64,000 bases of DNA from Paragonimus skrjabini miyazakii (lineage: Eukaryota; Platyhelminthes; Trematoda; Plagiorchiida; Troglotrematidae), in the NCBI GenBank assembly GCA_014338405.1, contig JTDE01000103.1, positions 284,003 through 348,002 on the forward strand, written 5' to 3'. The notes under the pieces were generated by a model that did no database searches, had not been told where the DNA came from, and saw only the letters and a program-made list of their open reading frames with translations. Below are positions 26,735 to 37,879 of the stretch, piece after piece. How positions within the stretch are numbered: the stretch's first letter is position 1; each line of letters begins with the position of its first letter. The translations under genes were made by a program, and so were the position numbers.

Positions 26735-29691
26735 TATCTAAATAGTTAGTGGCCGTCTATCCTACTGGATATGTTGATTCACTTGAACAATGATGTTAAT
26801 TGACAGTTTGATATTTCTGGAAAATACCAAGATTTATCCTGATAATCTAACGAGATTTTCTTCAAAATATGTGAGTAGCATATGTCAGTAGGTGCAAACG
26901 ATGAGTCTTGCAGTTCAGTTTATTACCTAAACAGAAATGAATTCAATGGTGTAATAGTTGGCGTGCCAACTTTCATGTTCGGGGGTTTCAAACCAGATGC
27001 CATCAACATTTCGTCAGTATGCACAAATAACAACTCGTAACTAGATAAAACATAATACACAATAAAAAGCGGAGGAAGTGAAATTCAATCAATAAGCTAC
27101 ATGCCGACAATCATTTTTGATACAAAAACCTTTAACAGGTGGAAAATATACCACTGAGAATGCCAGACGCATCTGTGTGCGATATTAACTAGGAAGCAGG
27201 TGGAAAATACAAATGGCTATATTTGCCCTTGGCGTTCCGTTTTGGAGTTACTAGGTAACAATTACATATTATTTTCAACTTATTTATTCTCTCTTTGCAG
27301 TTATTATCACTTTCTGTTCATATTACTCAGGAAACCTATTTCTCAATTTACTGCTGTGTCATCATGGTAGTGACCAAACAATTGTAAAAGTGTAAACGGT
27401 TTTTTTAGCTGTTCTTATGCCGCTCTAAGATTGAGTTTTTTTTCCTTGAAAAGTAACCAAACCAGATTCATAATAATACAAATAAACCACCTAAAATTAG
27501 GAAAGCTCCAATTTTTACGAGAAAAGCTCAGATTTATACATCTGCCAGGATGTGTCAGTTTAGTAACTCTCAAACTTGTTACTTTCAGTTGTTGCAAGAT
27601 AGGGAACCTTTGATGAAAGCGCGGTGGGTTATTCGGAGGGTGTATTGTGAATTAGTGTTGTTACAGTTTGTTACAATTGAATTGGCAGTCTTGTTTCATT
27701 TTGCTTCATGGAACACTGATCGACAGAACAGATATTTAGCCCGGCAAATTTTTATAAGAAATTAGGAAATCCGTATGCAGCGTTGACGTTATCTTACCAG
27801 TCCCGGTCACTGTGAAATTTTAAAGCCTTCATGGGTTTACTTAAATGCGGACGTCAAACTGCATTATTAGTGAGGTCTTCTTTTATATATTCCATCTTTA
27901 ACAGCTCATCATAGTGAACGATAATCAGACACGGCAGTAACGCGCAGACAAATCTGTTAAACAACAAGAGCATTATGTTCAACTGGCACCAATCGGGCAG
28001 GCACCGGTAATCAACTTCAGCGCTACTATCACATAGCGCGGAGATTTTCAGGGAGCGGGGACTGTTCTTGCCGCATCGATTCACAACGAGTTGCGCACGC
28101 TTTTCAGATTATCAGTGGCGGCCAATGTCTTTTGTAGATAGTCGTTGGGGTAATGAAAACTGACAGGCAAGTCTAATTGTTGATAGATACCCTCAATACC
28201 GGTCACGGGCTCCAGCTGAGTTTGCAGTACCCGTTAGCATGCAACGTACATACCTACAAACACACATAGTGAACCGCACTCCACTCGTTCACCTGAGGTC
28301 AATTTCTTTCGAGGTTTGAATCTGGCAGATAAAAACAGTGAACAAACGGTCGATAGGATAACAAAGTTTCAAGCAGAGGCCAAAGGCTTTAAGTAATCTC
28401 ATACCTAGATTTGCTGGCAACTAAGTCGATGTCATGTAACGAAAAACGACTGCACTGTTTCGACCGACGCGTTAATTTACCAGGAAACCGACATTTTTTG
28501 TTCATTTTGTTGCACGGAGTACAAGGTACATAATTGCAGTGTTCATCAAAGCAAATATTTTGATTGTCATAAGCCACTGACAGCTTCTCTTATTCTGTCG
28601 TAATAAGTCAATCTTTCAGAGATTGATTCATTCGCTATTCACGAATTATTTTTGGTGACGTTTTAGTAACTTCCCATCCATACCCTCAGGATTTTGATGG
28701 CGGGAAGCGATAAGTAGTTCATAAACAATAAGCGATCCCAGCATATTACATAGTGATCTTCAAAATCGAAAAACATTTAGTGAAAAAGTTTGGAGCTCAG
28801 TTGCGCTATTATCAGCATCAATTCATCCCTCATTTCACACGGCCATAATCTTATGGGCGGAGATAGAAAAAACTGCTTTCTGTGAGAGGTGATCTGCCAC
28901 TACCGTCTATAATACTAACTTCCTATGACTAGTAAAAATATATTCGTTGTCTTATTTTTCGTACAAATCGCTCAAGATTTGTTTACTCCGCGTGGAATTA
29001 TACGGTAAATGTGTCAGTTTGCGTTGGTTTTTGTCCATGGAGGGTGCATCCGGATCTTGTAGACTTATTCTACAATCTTGCTGCCTCTGCGGTGCCAAAA
29101 GATATCTCAATTTCTTATGCAAGATATGCAAACAATTTCTGTGATACGGTTGTTACATCCTCAAGGATGCTTTTCACAGAAAATTTCTGAGGCCAGTTAC
29201 TAATTTTATGTCCATTTACTGAACCGCCCACCAAATAGTCGTGCGGACACTGACCATTATAGAATTAACATAATGTATAGTTCATTACGTTGATTGTCAT
29301 TTCTGAAGCATTGTTTGTCAGCTTGATAGTGCACTTACTGATCACCAGTCACGCTTGAGCAGTTTTTTTAACTATACATAATTGACATTTCCCTGTCTAT
29401 GTATGGGTAGCCAGACGTTATGCATTCCACATTTTGATTAGCTGATGGAGAAGGGAAAACGAATAGCAGTAAAACTGATCAAAATCTACTTGCATTCTTA
29501 CTCATTTCATATATAGAACTGTGGTAATTTACTTTTTCAAGATGTTAGCTATTTCTTCGTTCACAGTAAACTTAAACATTTATCTGCGGTTGCTACTACA
29601 CCAGTCCAACGTGGGCGTACTCGATTGTGAAGTACCAATTACAAATTCAACACCAATCATATTAGATCTCACTTTTAGCATTGCAGCGAAC

Positions 29692-29704
29692 CATCTAGCG
29701 TGTT
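29692..29704. repeat. 13-bp direct repeat, left target-site duplication
   Basis: CATCTAGCGTGTT occurs here and again at 29983-29995, immediately outside the foldback insertion. A 13-bp identical pair in this position is best read as a target-site duplication. Confidence 0.7.
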
Positions 29705-29819
29705 GTAAGATATCCGCACCAAATTTAGTACGAATGAAGTCAAACAGTTTGAGCGTCGTGTTTAACATGTTATTGATGAATGGATTGAGAATAACACAAC
29801 GTTATGAGCAAGTTGTAAT

Positions 29820-29860
29820 ACTCTACGTTTCAACCACCTCGGGTGGCCTTCCTCAGGAGT
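29820..29860 (-). ncRNA. hammerhead-like motif in the left arm (mirror of the right arm)
   Basis: Because the arms are perfect reverse complements, the minus strand of the left arm carries the same motif as 29898-29938. The same doubts apply. Confidence 0.3.
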
Positions 29861-29897
29861 GTTGTAATCGAAATCACGTGGTGATTTCGATTACAAC

Positions 29898-29938
29898 ACT
29901 CCTGAGGAAGGCCACCCGAGGTGGTTGAAACGTAGAGT
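29898..29938 (+). ncRNA. hammerhead-like motif in the right arm
   Basis: The order of parts matches a type I hammerhead. Helix I is ACTC (29898-29901) paired with GAGT (29935-29938). The core is CTGAGGA (29902-29908), position 7 being free to vary. Helix II is CCACC with GGTGG around CGA. GAA follows (29927-29929), then a tiny palindromic helix III ACGT and A17 at 29934. All invariant positions are kept. Against this, a similar string occurs inside the Penelope-like endonuclease region at 34607, so the segment may be a coding relic that only looks like a ribozyme. Confidence 0.35.
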
Positions 29939-29982
29939 ATTACAACTTGCTCATAACGTTGTGTTATTCTCAATCCATTTAT

Positions 29983-29995
29983 CATCTAGCGTGTT
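29983..29995. repeat. 13-bp direct repeat, right target-site duplication
   Basis: Identical copy of CATCTAGCGTGTT seen at 29692-29704, flanking the right side of the foldback insertion. Confidence 0.7.
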
Positions 29996-30199
29996 ATTTT
30001 TAAAAGCTCATAACTGTGATTAAGTGAGTAGTGTACCATTCTCTGCATTCAAATATCTGTGATTATTCATCAGTAACAAGAATCTTCAAGGTATAAACGG
30101 AAACACTCCGGTTTAGGTAATTATGCTATAGTCTGTTTTCACCCCGTTAGTTTGGTAGACATATTCCGCCTCAGATTACCAGTTTGCAATAATTGGTTT

Positions 30200-30545
30200 C
30201 TTCCTTCAGATATAGGTAGTCTGAGTGGAAGATCAAACTGGCTACCCTTTGCGTAACGAGACGATATTCTCATCCGCTCGGCCATCAGTCATATTAGTAT
30301 CGATTGTGATGGGGGAGTTTGTGCGTAGTTGAGTTGTGGCGTGTGTTCACTCAATCAGTATAGATAGACATAGTCTGCCTCGAATTACCAGGCCGCACTG
30401 GTTGCGGCTGCAAGGGCACTAGATGTTATTTTTACTGCTTCGTGATTTTTCCCGTCAGACGGGCACTGCACCACTGGTTTGATCCATTTTTGGACTCATC
30501 AGGTGGAGATAGTCTGAATACAACTTCCCTATCACAGAGACGCCC
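30200..30545 (-). repeat. family 2 tRNA-like, hammerhead-bearing repeat, minus units
   Basis: On the minus strand there is a hammerhead-like segment (30460-30510), then a tail of about 180 bp, then a tRNA-like head. The head has box A TGGCCGAGCGG (30274-30284), which fits Leu/Ser-type tRNA genes, and box B-like GTTTGATCTTCC (30228-30239). After box B comes a second, badly decayed copy of the hammerhead segment near 30190-30211. The two hammerhead segments are about 290 bp apart, so this looks like parts of two tandem units in minus orientation. Confidence 0.5.
30460..30510 (-). ncRNA. decayed hammerhead ribozyme (family 2)
   Basis: On the minus strand CTGATGA (30502-30496) is followed by helix II GTCC (30495-30492), the loop AAAAAT and GGAT, closely resembling the hammerhead helix II of schistosome Sm-alpha repeats. 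The next core triplet is CAA instead of GAA, and helix III/position 17 do not fit, so it is inactive as written. The homologous plus-strand copy at 30617-30663 keeps GAAACC, which supports the reading. Confidence 0.45.
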
Positions 30546-30848
30546 GTGGAAGGAGTGGCCGGGCGGAGAGTGACACTGTCTCGTGACACGAAGGTTCGAT
30601 CACCCATTCGGATTATCTCTACCTGATGGATCTAAACATGGTGGAAACCGATCACGGAGTGTCGATTTGAGGTTGAGCATCCGGGAGCGTTGCAAACGCA
30701 CCACTTCACGATTTTACAGTTTTGGCTATGACGTAATTGACCGATGGTAACAAGAGAGGTTCTGCAACCCCTATCGAGAAGATCACGTGAGCGAACCTCG
30801 TAAACAGCACCCACAAGCGAACGCGGTTGAGTGTTTGCAAATCACCAT
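30546..30848 (+). repeat. family 2 tRNA-like, hammerhead-bearing repeat, plus unit
   Basis: A tRNA-like head has box A TGGCCGGGCGG (30556-30566) and box B GGTTCGATCAC (30593-30603), 26 bp between them, a good RNA polymerase III spacing. It is followed by CTGATGG, a helix II-like stretch and GAAACCGATC (30623-30653), a hammerhead segment with A9 changed to G. The rest of the unit has no coding potential. It lies divergent from the minus units at 30200-30545, again a head-to-head layout. Confidence 0.5.
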
Positions 30849-30849
30849 A

Positions 30850-30985
30850 GAGTATGATGGTCAACAAGGTTGTCCAAGAAGAACGTGTTCAGGGTTCAGT
30901 CCTTCATCGCGGCAAAAATGCGTACAAGTGTTGGACAACAGCAGTAGTAAAATTTGAGCCTAATGCTTTTACGCCGAATAAGCTG
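30850..30985 (+). repeat. family 1 repeat, copy F (head and decayed ribozyme region)
   Basis: Box A-like TGGTCAACAAGG (30858-30869) and box B-like GGTTCAGTCC (30893-30902) align with the heads of copies A and D. The next bases, GCGGCAAAAATGCG, align with the family segment just upstream of the hammerhead. The ribozyme itself is too decayed to fold, and the tail is not recognisable. Confidence 0.42.
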
Positions 30986-33078
30986 ACCAAAAGGTCTACC
31001 TAGATGTGTGCAGTGTTAGAGATTAGTAGGCCAAAATTTTCTACTGTTAATCCGTATTGATTATTTACTTACGTGCTAAGATCTTCTGTATTTTACCTCA
31101 TTTCGTAAGTCCCACAATGTGGCAACCACTTGCGGGTCAGAAGATAATCAAATGACTGAAGATAGAAATACATATTTTTGTCTCTGGTTTTTAAATCTGT
31201 TGAATGCTAGACACCTGACGTGCAAAACAAAATGAACGGAATCGGTCAGACTTCAAGATGTGTTCTATTTTCTTCGGAAAACTAAGACAACGTTGTTGAA
31301 GAAGTAGACCGCCATCTTTTCTTGTTGTACAATCAGTTCCATGAATGTTATGTTAATCGGGTCCTGACTAAGTTTTCCACAAGTTTTTACCCATCAATTC
31401 AATGGTTCGCATATTACCTCGAAGAGCAAAGTAATGTGCCGAAAATTGGGTTTGCTTAAACAGACTTACAGTTGACAGTCAATATTAAAATTGGATTAAA
31501 TATGACTGTTTGGTTGCACCATCAAATAATTGCTGCAGGATAGAATGGTATATGATATCTAATTATTCTGAGAATTTTAACATGACTTATTTTTGTTATC
31601 ATTCGTTTAGTTGTTGGCTTCAATTACTGTAGTCCGTCTACTAGGCATCGGAAATTCATAATCGGATTAAGACGCGGGCCTCGAGGTTCTGACAGCATTT
31701 TACCACTTCGATGGGTTCATCATGGTTTCTGGATCCTATGAACTCTTATCCTCTTGCCAGAGTTTGTGCAAACCAGATATATACATTAACATTTACGTAA
31801 GAACGGAGGAAAATGAATCCAAGAAGTTGGAACAAATTTAGTTGGTAATAACTCTTGATGAACGAAAGTTAAAGAAGCAGTCCACGATAGCTTCATGATT
31901 ACAAAGCTGTTGCTGTGATTAAAATCAACGACGTGACTGATTGAAAATTATACCATCTGCGTAGATCCACCACTTAATATGGTTTATTACAAAGACAACG
32001 AGTTAGACTTAGATGTCCTTCAGTTGATCTTAGATTGTGTCACCAGCGAGCGATATGCTGCAAAACATATAAAATGTAAATATAGTGAAATTGTTGGCTA
32101 CAGATTTCGGCTTGAAGTTTAAATTGAAGTTTATACACGGAACATTACAAGTGATTAGTTGACGCTAACAGAAAACTAGTAACTTACTGGAATGTATACT
32201 AAACTAGATGTGCAATGATTCACTTTTTTAATTTGCTAAAGGTAAAGAACATAAATGACCGTGGAATAAAAAATGAACCAAATAAAAATAACTGTGGTTA
32301 TGTTTACTGATATGTTTTTAATTGAATGCACGTCAGTCCGTTGGTTACTAAGTGTTCACGTGCAAGGTCGTGTGTTTTCTCTTGTTTGATTCGTTAGGAC
32401 ATGTCATAATTTAAAACTAGTAGCCTGCGATCTGAAAGCTAATCTTGAGGTCTTTTTTTATCCACTGTAGGCCGTACGACCTATGCCAGTTGTTGGTTAA
32501 TGATAAAATGTCTTAAATTTCAGGTCAAAACAGAACACTTTGACGCAAATGCACCACACAATCTCTCACTTAATACCGGTGGCTGTCCATGTAACTTTAA
32601 TATGCTTTGATATAGAAAAGAAACAAGGGTACAACCACACAATTAAGCGAACACTAGTTAACTGTTTAGTTAGATGACAGCAGTATAACCGAACGGTCCT
32701 GTGGTTCTCAACGTATTCATGGAAAAACAGGTAGCATGTGTTGCGTGATTGCCAATATTTTTTTCTGATATCCATGGATGGGATGGAAATTTTAACGAAT
32801 ATATCCAATTTTTCATATGTAGGAAACTAACCGTTCTTGTGGGCACACAAACGGTTAATCTGTGCACAGTTCTTTGAGACGAATAAGGTGGCAGACCTCA
32901 ATGGTTGCTAATACTCAGCAGGTTTAATTAGGCAAATATCAGTATGTTTGGTAGAAAATCAGGCGCTGACGTTTAGTTAATGTGTGCAACGTCATAGCAA
33001 CTAATTACCGCGAAAGAAATATATGTGAAGTATTTAAACTAATAAACTCCACCCCAAATCCAGCACTTAACATACAAA

Positions 33079-34810
33079 ATGATGGACGCTGTCAAAGCAA
33101 ACCCAGTAGATGTCGCCTACCAGCATTTGAATTACAAGCAAAACCGTCACAACCTACCAACACCGACACACTTTCAAAGTTTGGGAGAAATAAGACAAAA
33201 CGAGAATCTGATGATGTTGGGTCCGGACAAAGGCTCAGGAGTTGTATTGATGGACAGAACGAAATACCCGGATACAATGTGTGAAGTACTTATTGACACT
33301 CCAAAATTTCTACCGGATGATAATCCTGACAACGTCCAAGAGGTGGAAAAAGAAATATGCCGCAAGTTGAAAAAGTTGAGGATAAATGGCATAATCTCTG
33401 TCGATCAGTGAAAGCTGATGAAGCCAATGGGCACATTCACGTCGCATATGTAAAGATTGTCCAAAACTCACAAGCGCAGTGTCCATGTGTAATACGCCGC
33501 AGCATAAATTAGTCCGCTGGCTAGCAGATCTGCATAAAACGATCAGAAAACAATTCAGTATATTTTGAGGGATAGTGTCGAAATTGCCAATTGTGTAGAT
33601 ATCATGAATGCCCGTGATAAACTGGTGTATTCACCTAGTGTGACGTCCCGGTTTATTAAGGTTCCGTTTTGTGAAACAGTTGATATAATTCATAAATGCA
33701 CTGTAAAGAGCGATGCTCCCTTTCTCACTTCGGTGGTCGAAGTGAAATGATTATTACTTCTGTGTACACATATTGTGAGATTCAATTTCTAGGGGCACGG
33801 TTTTCAGCTATTTGTTGAGATAACAATGAACAATCCGCTGGGTTTACTGCTAGTCAATTTTCTCATGGCTAAAGTATAATCCAGATCATGCGAAAGCCTG
33901 TCAAAACTGGTGTTGTACAGACGCTACGTAAATTATATTCTAGCCATTTTTGAGAACTCAAATGATTTAAATAGGTTATTCTTGAAATTAAGCCAACCCT
34001 ATCCAAACTTAGAATTAATGAGAGGGAACGAAGTGAATGACTGTTTTTCGTACCTGAGCATTCTAGTGACCCGAAGACCAAATGGCACGGTAAGATGATC
34101 CATCACCAGGAAGCCTATTTGGACAGGACACTATATATGTATTTAGAAAGCTCATGTCAGGTATAGCATAAAAAATGTCTAACTGGAACGTTTTTTTTAT
34201 ACAGAAAACGGAGGATTGACACAAAAGATAACCTGCAGCCACAGTTGAGCTTACTGATCGATACTCTGCTTGTCAACGGAAACCTCGCAACTTATCATTA
34301 ATATTATTAGTATCAGAGCCATTATCTTGGCAATGGAAAGGACGACGGTATTCAAGTACCCAATCTGTTTAGAACTCCAGTTTCTAAGAGATAGCTGATC
34401 AACAACAACAAAGAAGCGTCTAACATCTACTGTATAAAGGACTTATAATGCTGTAAAACTGTATATATCACAACAAACCAGTACTCTGCCAGTCTCCCTG
34501 GCTACAAATAAACACTACGCCTGTCAAATTCCACTGTTTATACAAATATCTTTGTAGCTGCGGTATGAGCTATACAGGGAGGATAAGCCGATAACTAGCT
34601 ACTTGTCTCAGGAAGCATGCTCCCAGGTAGTTGAAACCTCAGTTAGAAATGCCAGGCGCCTGTGTAGATGCCGACGGACCCAGAATCATCCAAATTGGAC
34701 ATAGAGTCAAAGTTCCTCATGAATTCTCGATAATTTTTGAAGCAGCCGAAAATGCATGCTCCAGTTTGCTGAGGCTCTGGCTATCGAACGTCACAGTCTC
34801 CCCCTGTGTT
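33079..34810 (+). pseudogene. dead Penelope-like retroelement (reverse transcriptase and GIY-YIG endonuclease)
   Basis: Relic of a Penelope-like element. Most reverse-transcriptase pieces lie in one frame broken by stops. In order they are: PDKGSGVVLMDRTKY (about 33223-33267), a typical motif of the family; MKPMGT and RLSKTHK (33418-33470) with stops between; NTPQHKLVRWLADLHKTIR (33491-33547, shifted frame); a diverged piece ending FIKVPFCETVDII; MNNPLGLLLVNFLMAK (33826-33873); YRRYVNY (33916-33936), where the catalytic YVDD has become YVNY; and SITRKPIWTGHYI (34099-34137). After a gap, GIY-YIG endonuclease remnants follow: CSCGMSYTGR near 34557-34586, IGHRVKVPHEF near 34700-34732 and FAEALAIERHSLPLC at 34764-34808 in another frame. 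Many stops, two lost catalytic Asp and several frameshifts show it is inactive. Terminal repeats were not identified. Confidence 0.85.
34607..34644 (+). repeat. segment similar to the foldback arm hammerhead-like motif
   Basis: CTCAGGAAG (34607-34615) followed about 12 bases later by GGTAGTTGAAAC (34626-34637) aligns with the arm motif at 29902-29931 (CTGAGGAAG, then GGTGGTTGAAAC) with one single-base length difference. Here the core G5 is replaced by C, so it is not a ribozyme. It lies between the two halves of the GIY-YIG remnant and reads LRKHAPR then LK around a stop. Confidence 0.4.
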
Positions 34811-37399
34811 TGTGGGTAGTTTGTGATGACACTGCGACTACCCTGATAATCGGCTTTCCCACAATTTGGATTTCCACTTTTTGTATCCCTTAAGGCATGA
34901 CTTCCGCCCTGTGAAATTTTGGCTCGTTTAAATTCAGTTAATTGTCAACGAGTGACCAAAATGTACGAAATGTTACTCCGGAAAATATCGCATGAATTGT
35001 ATCTTCACAATGCTTTATTCAAATTTATCAAGAGAACGAACTGTCTGAAATCCTCGTTTTACGCTTCGTATGGGTTCAGTTGTCCTTTCCCTAATTCTAC
35101 TGCGCTCCGGATTCGCTTGTTTCAATCTGCAGCATAGTGGGAAATGTTCTGTCCCAACAGTCTCTTCCTTGTAATATGAACGAGCTTGATCAATAAATCT
35201 TACCATCATTAAAAAACTTACCTTCGCCAACAGTGGCGTAATTTCTAACGCACGAAAGTGATACTCCCTCTATTTACTGGGATACTTCAGCCTGGTGCAT
35301 AAGCATTTCTTTATATATACACATGAGTAATCTACAAATTTATCACAAGTATGAGTAGGAGCGTTACTGTCTCTCTCTGTTCACACAGAAATCTAATCGT
35401 TTGTCCAATTCTAGTGCAGTTATTTTATTTTGAAATCGCATTTGCCGCGCAGCATTCTGAACTTTGTGCAGATTAAACGAATTTCTTGAAATCCATTCAT
35501 TTTTGAGATAGGATGAACAGAAGCTCATGTATCGTGATTATACTATCAAATTATTAACAACCTACTGCAAGAAAGCGCGTGAATTAGAAAACTTATCATC
35601 TTGACATGTACCGTTTTATAATGTTAGACTCTGAGTAATTGCTGCAGTTAGCATGCATTTTATTCCGATATAGCAGAGGGTTGACCACATGAGGATATAT
35701 TATTTTCCAGAATATAATCATTTCTTCAGACATAAGAACAGAACTTTATCAGACGTCTATTATGAGTTGATATTTTGGTTTATCCATTTTAGAACCTAAG
35801 TTAAGTTCTTACGTAGTGCCATTAATTTCAACCACTGTCAACTGGTGGGTTTCACTAGTTAGTTAGCTGGATAATGTGTACACTTACAGTACGCACAGAT
35901 CCAAAAAACATTGTAGCCAGCTAAGTGGCAGATGATTGAACAATTAGTTAGTCTTGTCTTTAACGATTTGTCACTATGCTTTGTATGTAACGTGTAATGA
36001 GCATTTTCATCTCGTTTTTACTTGAGCGATTGTGTATAATTTTGTTTAGGTTGGAATAGAAGATAATGGATTATTACATTATACATATTGTATGCCAAGT
36101 GACCAAAAGCATTAAAAATTAACTCACATTGTACGAGCAACGAACTTATAATTCATCATCACAATGGCCATAAGCCGTAGTACAGTTTTCGGTGTTTAAA
36201 CTATTGGATGTAAAACGTTTTAGATGCACTAGTCTTTGACTGTTGCAATGATTATAGTTTCATTAAGAATTTGACAATCAATTACGCCGTGTCTAAATAA
36301 TTGAATTAATACTAATCAAATATTGAACAAGCAAATCGCTGTAGACGACAGTTGACGGTTCGACAAGCCTAACGAAAACAGAAGGTGTAGGTTTTGTTTT
36401 AGATCATTGTGATACGCAATTTTTTAAAAATAATTTCACGATCTCAAATGATTTTCACTGTAACGTATAAACATTACAAAATTCTACACAACAGATTTTG
36501 TCTGCTTGAAGAAGACAGCTTTCCAGAATTTGATATTTAATTAATATGCATCATTTTTCTAAAAAAATTAACTGACAATATTTTTGTGACCGTGTACGCT
36601 TTTACTTGACTTGTTCCCAAAACGGTACAATTCCTGAGGTTGAACTTCTCATCTAAAAGGACATACTAAGTACTTGCGCATTCAAACTGGTTCAAAAACG
36701 CATTCTAACAATAGCTTACGGTAACAACCTGTTCAGGTGACGCTTCTATGAATGAACAACTTGGTTTTCTTAATAAATCAGCGTTTTTAATAGTAGGTTT
36801 TGAACTGGGTGAAGGTCAACGGCAGTGTTTATTCTATACCGGTTCACCACCTTTTGATTTTAACTCTACTCATTGTTTGTCAGCCATTTTAAACTAAATA
36901 TTTCTACAGTAAAACAGACGACTTTAAATAAGGCAAAAATATTGTTTAAATAGTCTACAAGCCGCTCAGATTACCGGTGATAGTGAACCGAACAGACTTT
37001 CAAGTGAATCTATCGTTTCTGCGTAAACGGCTAGGCATAAACGGATATCGTAGGGTTTATAAGCTTTTGGAGTCAAAAATTATGTCTCAAAATTTAACAA
37101 CTCACATATTGAGTACACATTAATTTTGATGTATGTCGTTAGCAGTTTACTCCTAAAACGATAAAAAAGATGGCGTCTACAAAAAGATCACGTATGTCAA
37201 CGACAATTGATTGCAGAACAGGCTTAACTCTGATAAAGTTGACTTGACCCACATAATTCTTTGATGCCATTGCTTTAAGTCAAGTCGGGTTACCGCATCA
37301 TGCAATCAAAAGAGAAAATATCGAGGTCAGTAAATTAACGCAACCACTGAAGTAAAAACTGAGGCACTCATTTTTTACTTGAAAAATACCTTCCACAAC

Positions 37400-37545
37400 T
37401 CCAGAAAAAGTGAAGTCACTCGGTTTGTGTGTCGTGGTTAACATGTTACTAACAGAGGGATTGGAAAGAACAAAACGTTGCGAGCAAGTTGTAATACTCG
37501 AAGGTTCAGTCACCTCAAGAATGTTGTAATCGAAATCACGACACT
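37400..37545. repeat. diverged relative of the foldback left arm
   Basis: Bases 37430-37543 align in the same orientation with 29750-29877. Shared strings include TTAACATGTTA, GAGCAAGTTGTAATACTC and TGTTGTAATCGAAATCACG. The segment carrying the hammerhead-like hairpin in the arms is shortened here, so no ribozyme-like core remains. This shows that the foldback arm belongs to a dispersed repeat family. Confidence 0.55.
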
Positions 37546-37574
37546 GTTAAAGAATGTCACGGGATGTAGTTAAA

Positions 37575-37670
37575 ACTTTGAGCTGTCGCGCCCCCATAGA
37601 CTTTCCAATTGACCTGCTTCAAAACGAAGCACTACATTAGAGCTCGTTGGTAGTGCATATCTTCAATAAC
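37575..37670 (-). repeat. family 1 hammerhead repeat, copy C-minus (ribozyme deleted)
   Basis: Minus-strand sequence aligns with the family body and the upstream half of the hammerhead. Helix I GCACTA (37656-37651) and GAGCTCTAATG are present. The sequence then jumps straight to the 3' helix I strand TAGTGC (37634-37629), so about 17 bases with GAA and helix III are missing. It is the left partner of the plus copy at 37880. Confidence 0.55.
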
Positions 37671-37879
37671 ACGTTAAATATTTCTGTGATTTCAGCTTGG
37701 AGAGTAGGCTTAATCCAGGGATCATCGATTGGAGTTAACGGGACAGTTACTTTTTTTCCTCTCAAAGGAGCAATCACAGCATTGTTCACAGGCGACTGTG
37801 GGTCGGTGTTTACAAATGATAATTCAGTCGTGGCTAATGTGAAGTCACTGGGGCAATTGTCAATATGATTACCTCCTGA
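37671..37879 (-). other. 200-bp spacer between inverted family 1 copies, open on the minus strand
   Basis: This segment separates two inverted family 1 copies and is open on the minus strand as part of a 102-codon frame (37637-37945). Its translation, for instance TTELSFVNTDPQSPVNN, looks more protein-like than most chance frames here, but I do not recognise a family and the frame runs into both repeats. It may be part of a larger parent element or captured sequence. Confidence 0.25.

Larger units (their letters stand above)
29705..29982. mobile_element. 278-bp foldback insertion with 99-bp perfect inverted arms
   Basis: Arms 29779-29877 and 29881-29979 are exact reverse complements separated by only three bases (GTG at 29878-29880). 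Pairing continues past one mismatch to 29774 and 29984. The insertion is bounded by the 13-bp direct repeats. The left arm continues about 74 bp further than the right, so one arm is a truncated inverted copy of the other, as seen when a retroelement copy is inverted and 5'-truncated on insertion. A diverged relative of the left arm lies at 37400-37545. The family identity is uncertain. Link to Penelope-like elements is an inference from a short motif shared with 34607-34644. Confidence 0.7.

Noticed and set aside
29521..29928. 135-codon + frame crossing the left arm of the palindrome
   Set aside because: It runs through the target duplication and into the inverted repeat. The minus frame at 29580-29768 is no more convincing. 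Both are explained by the insertion.
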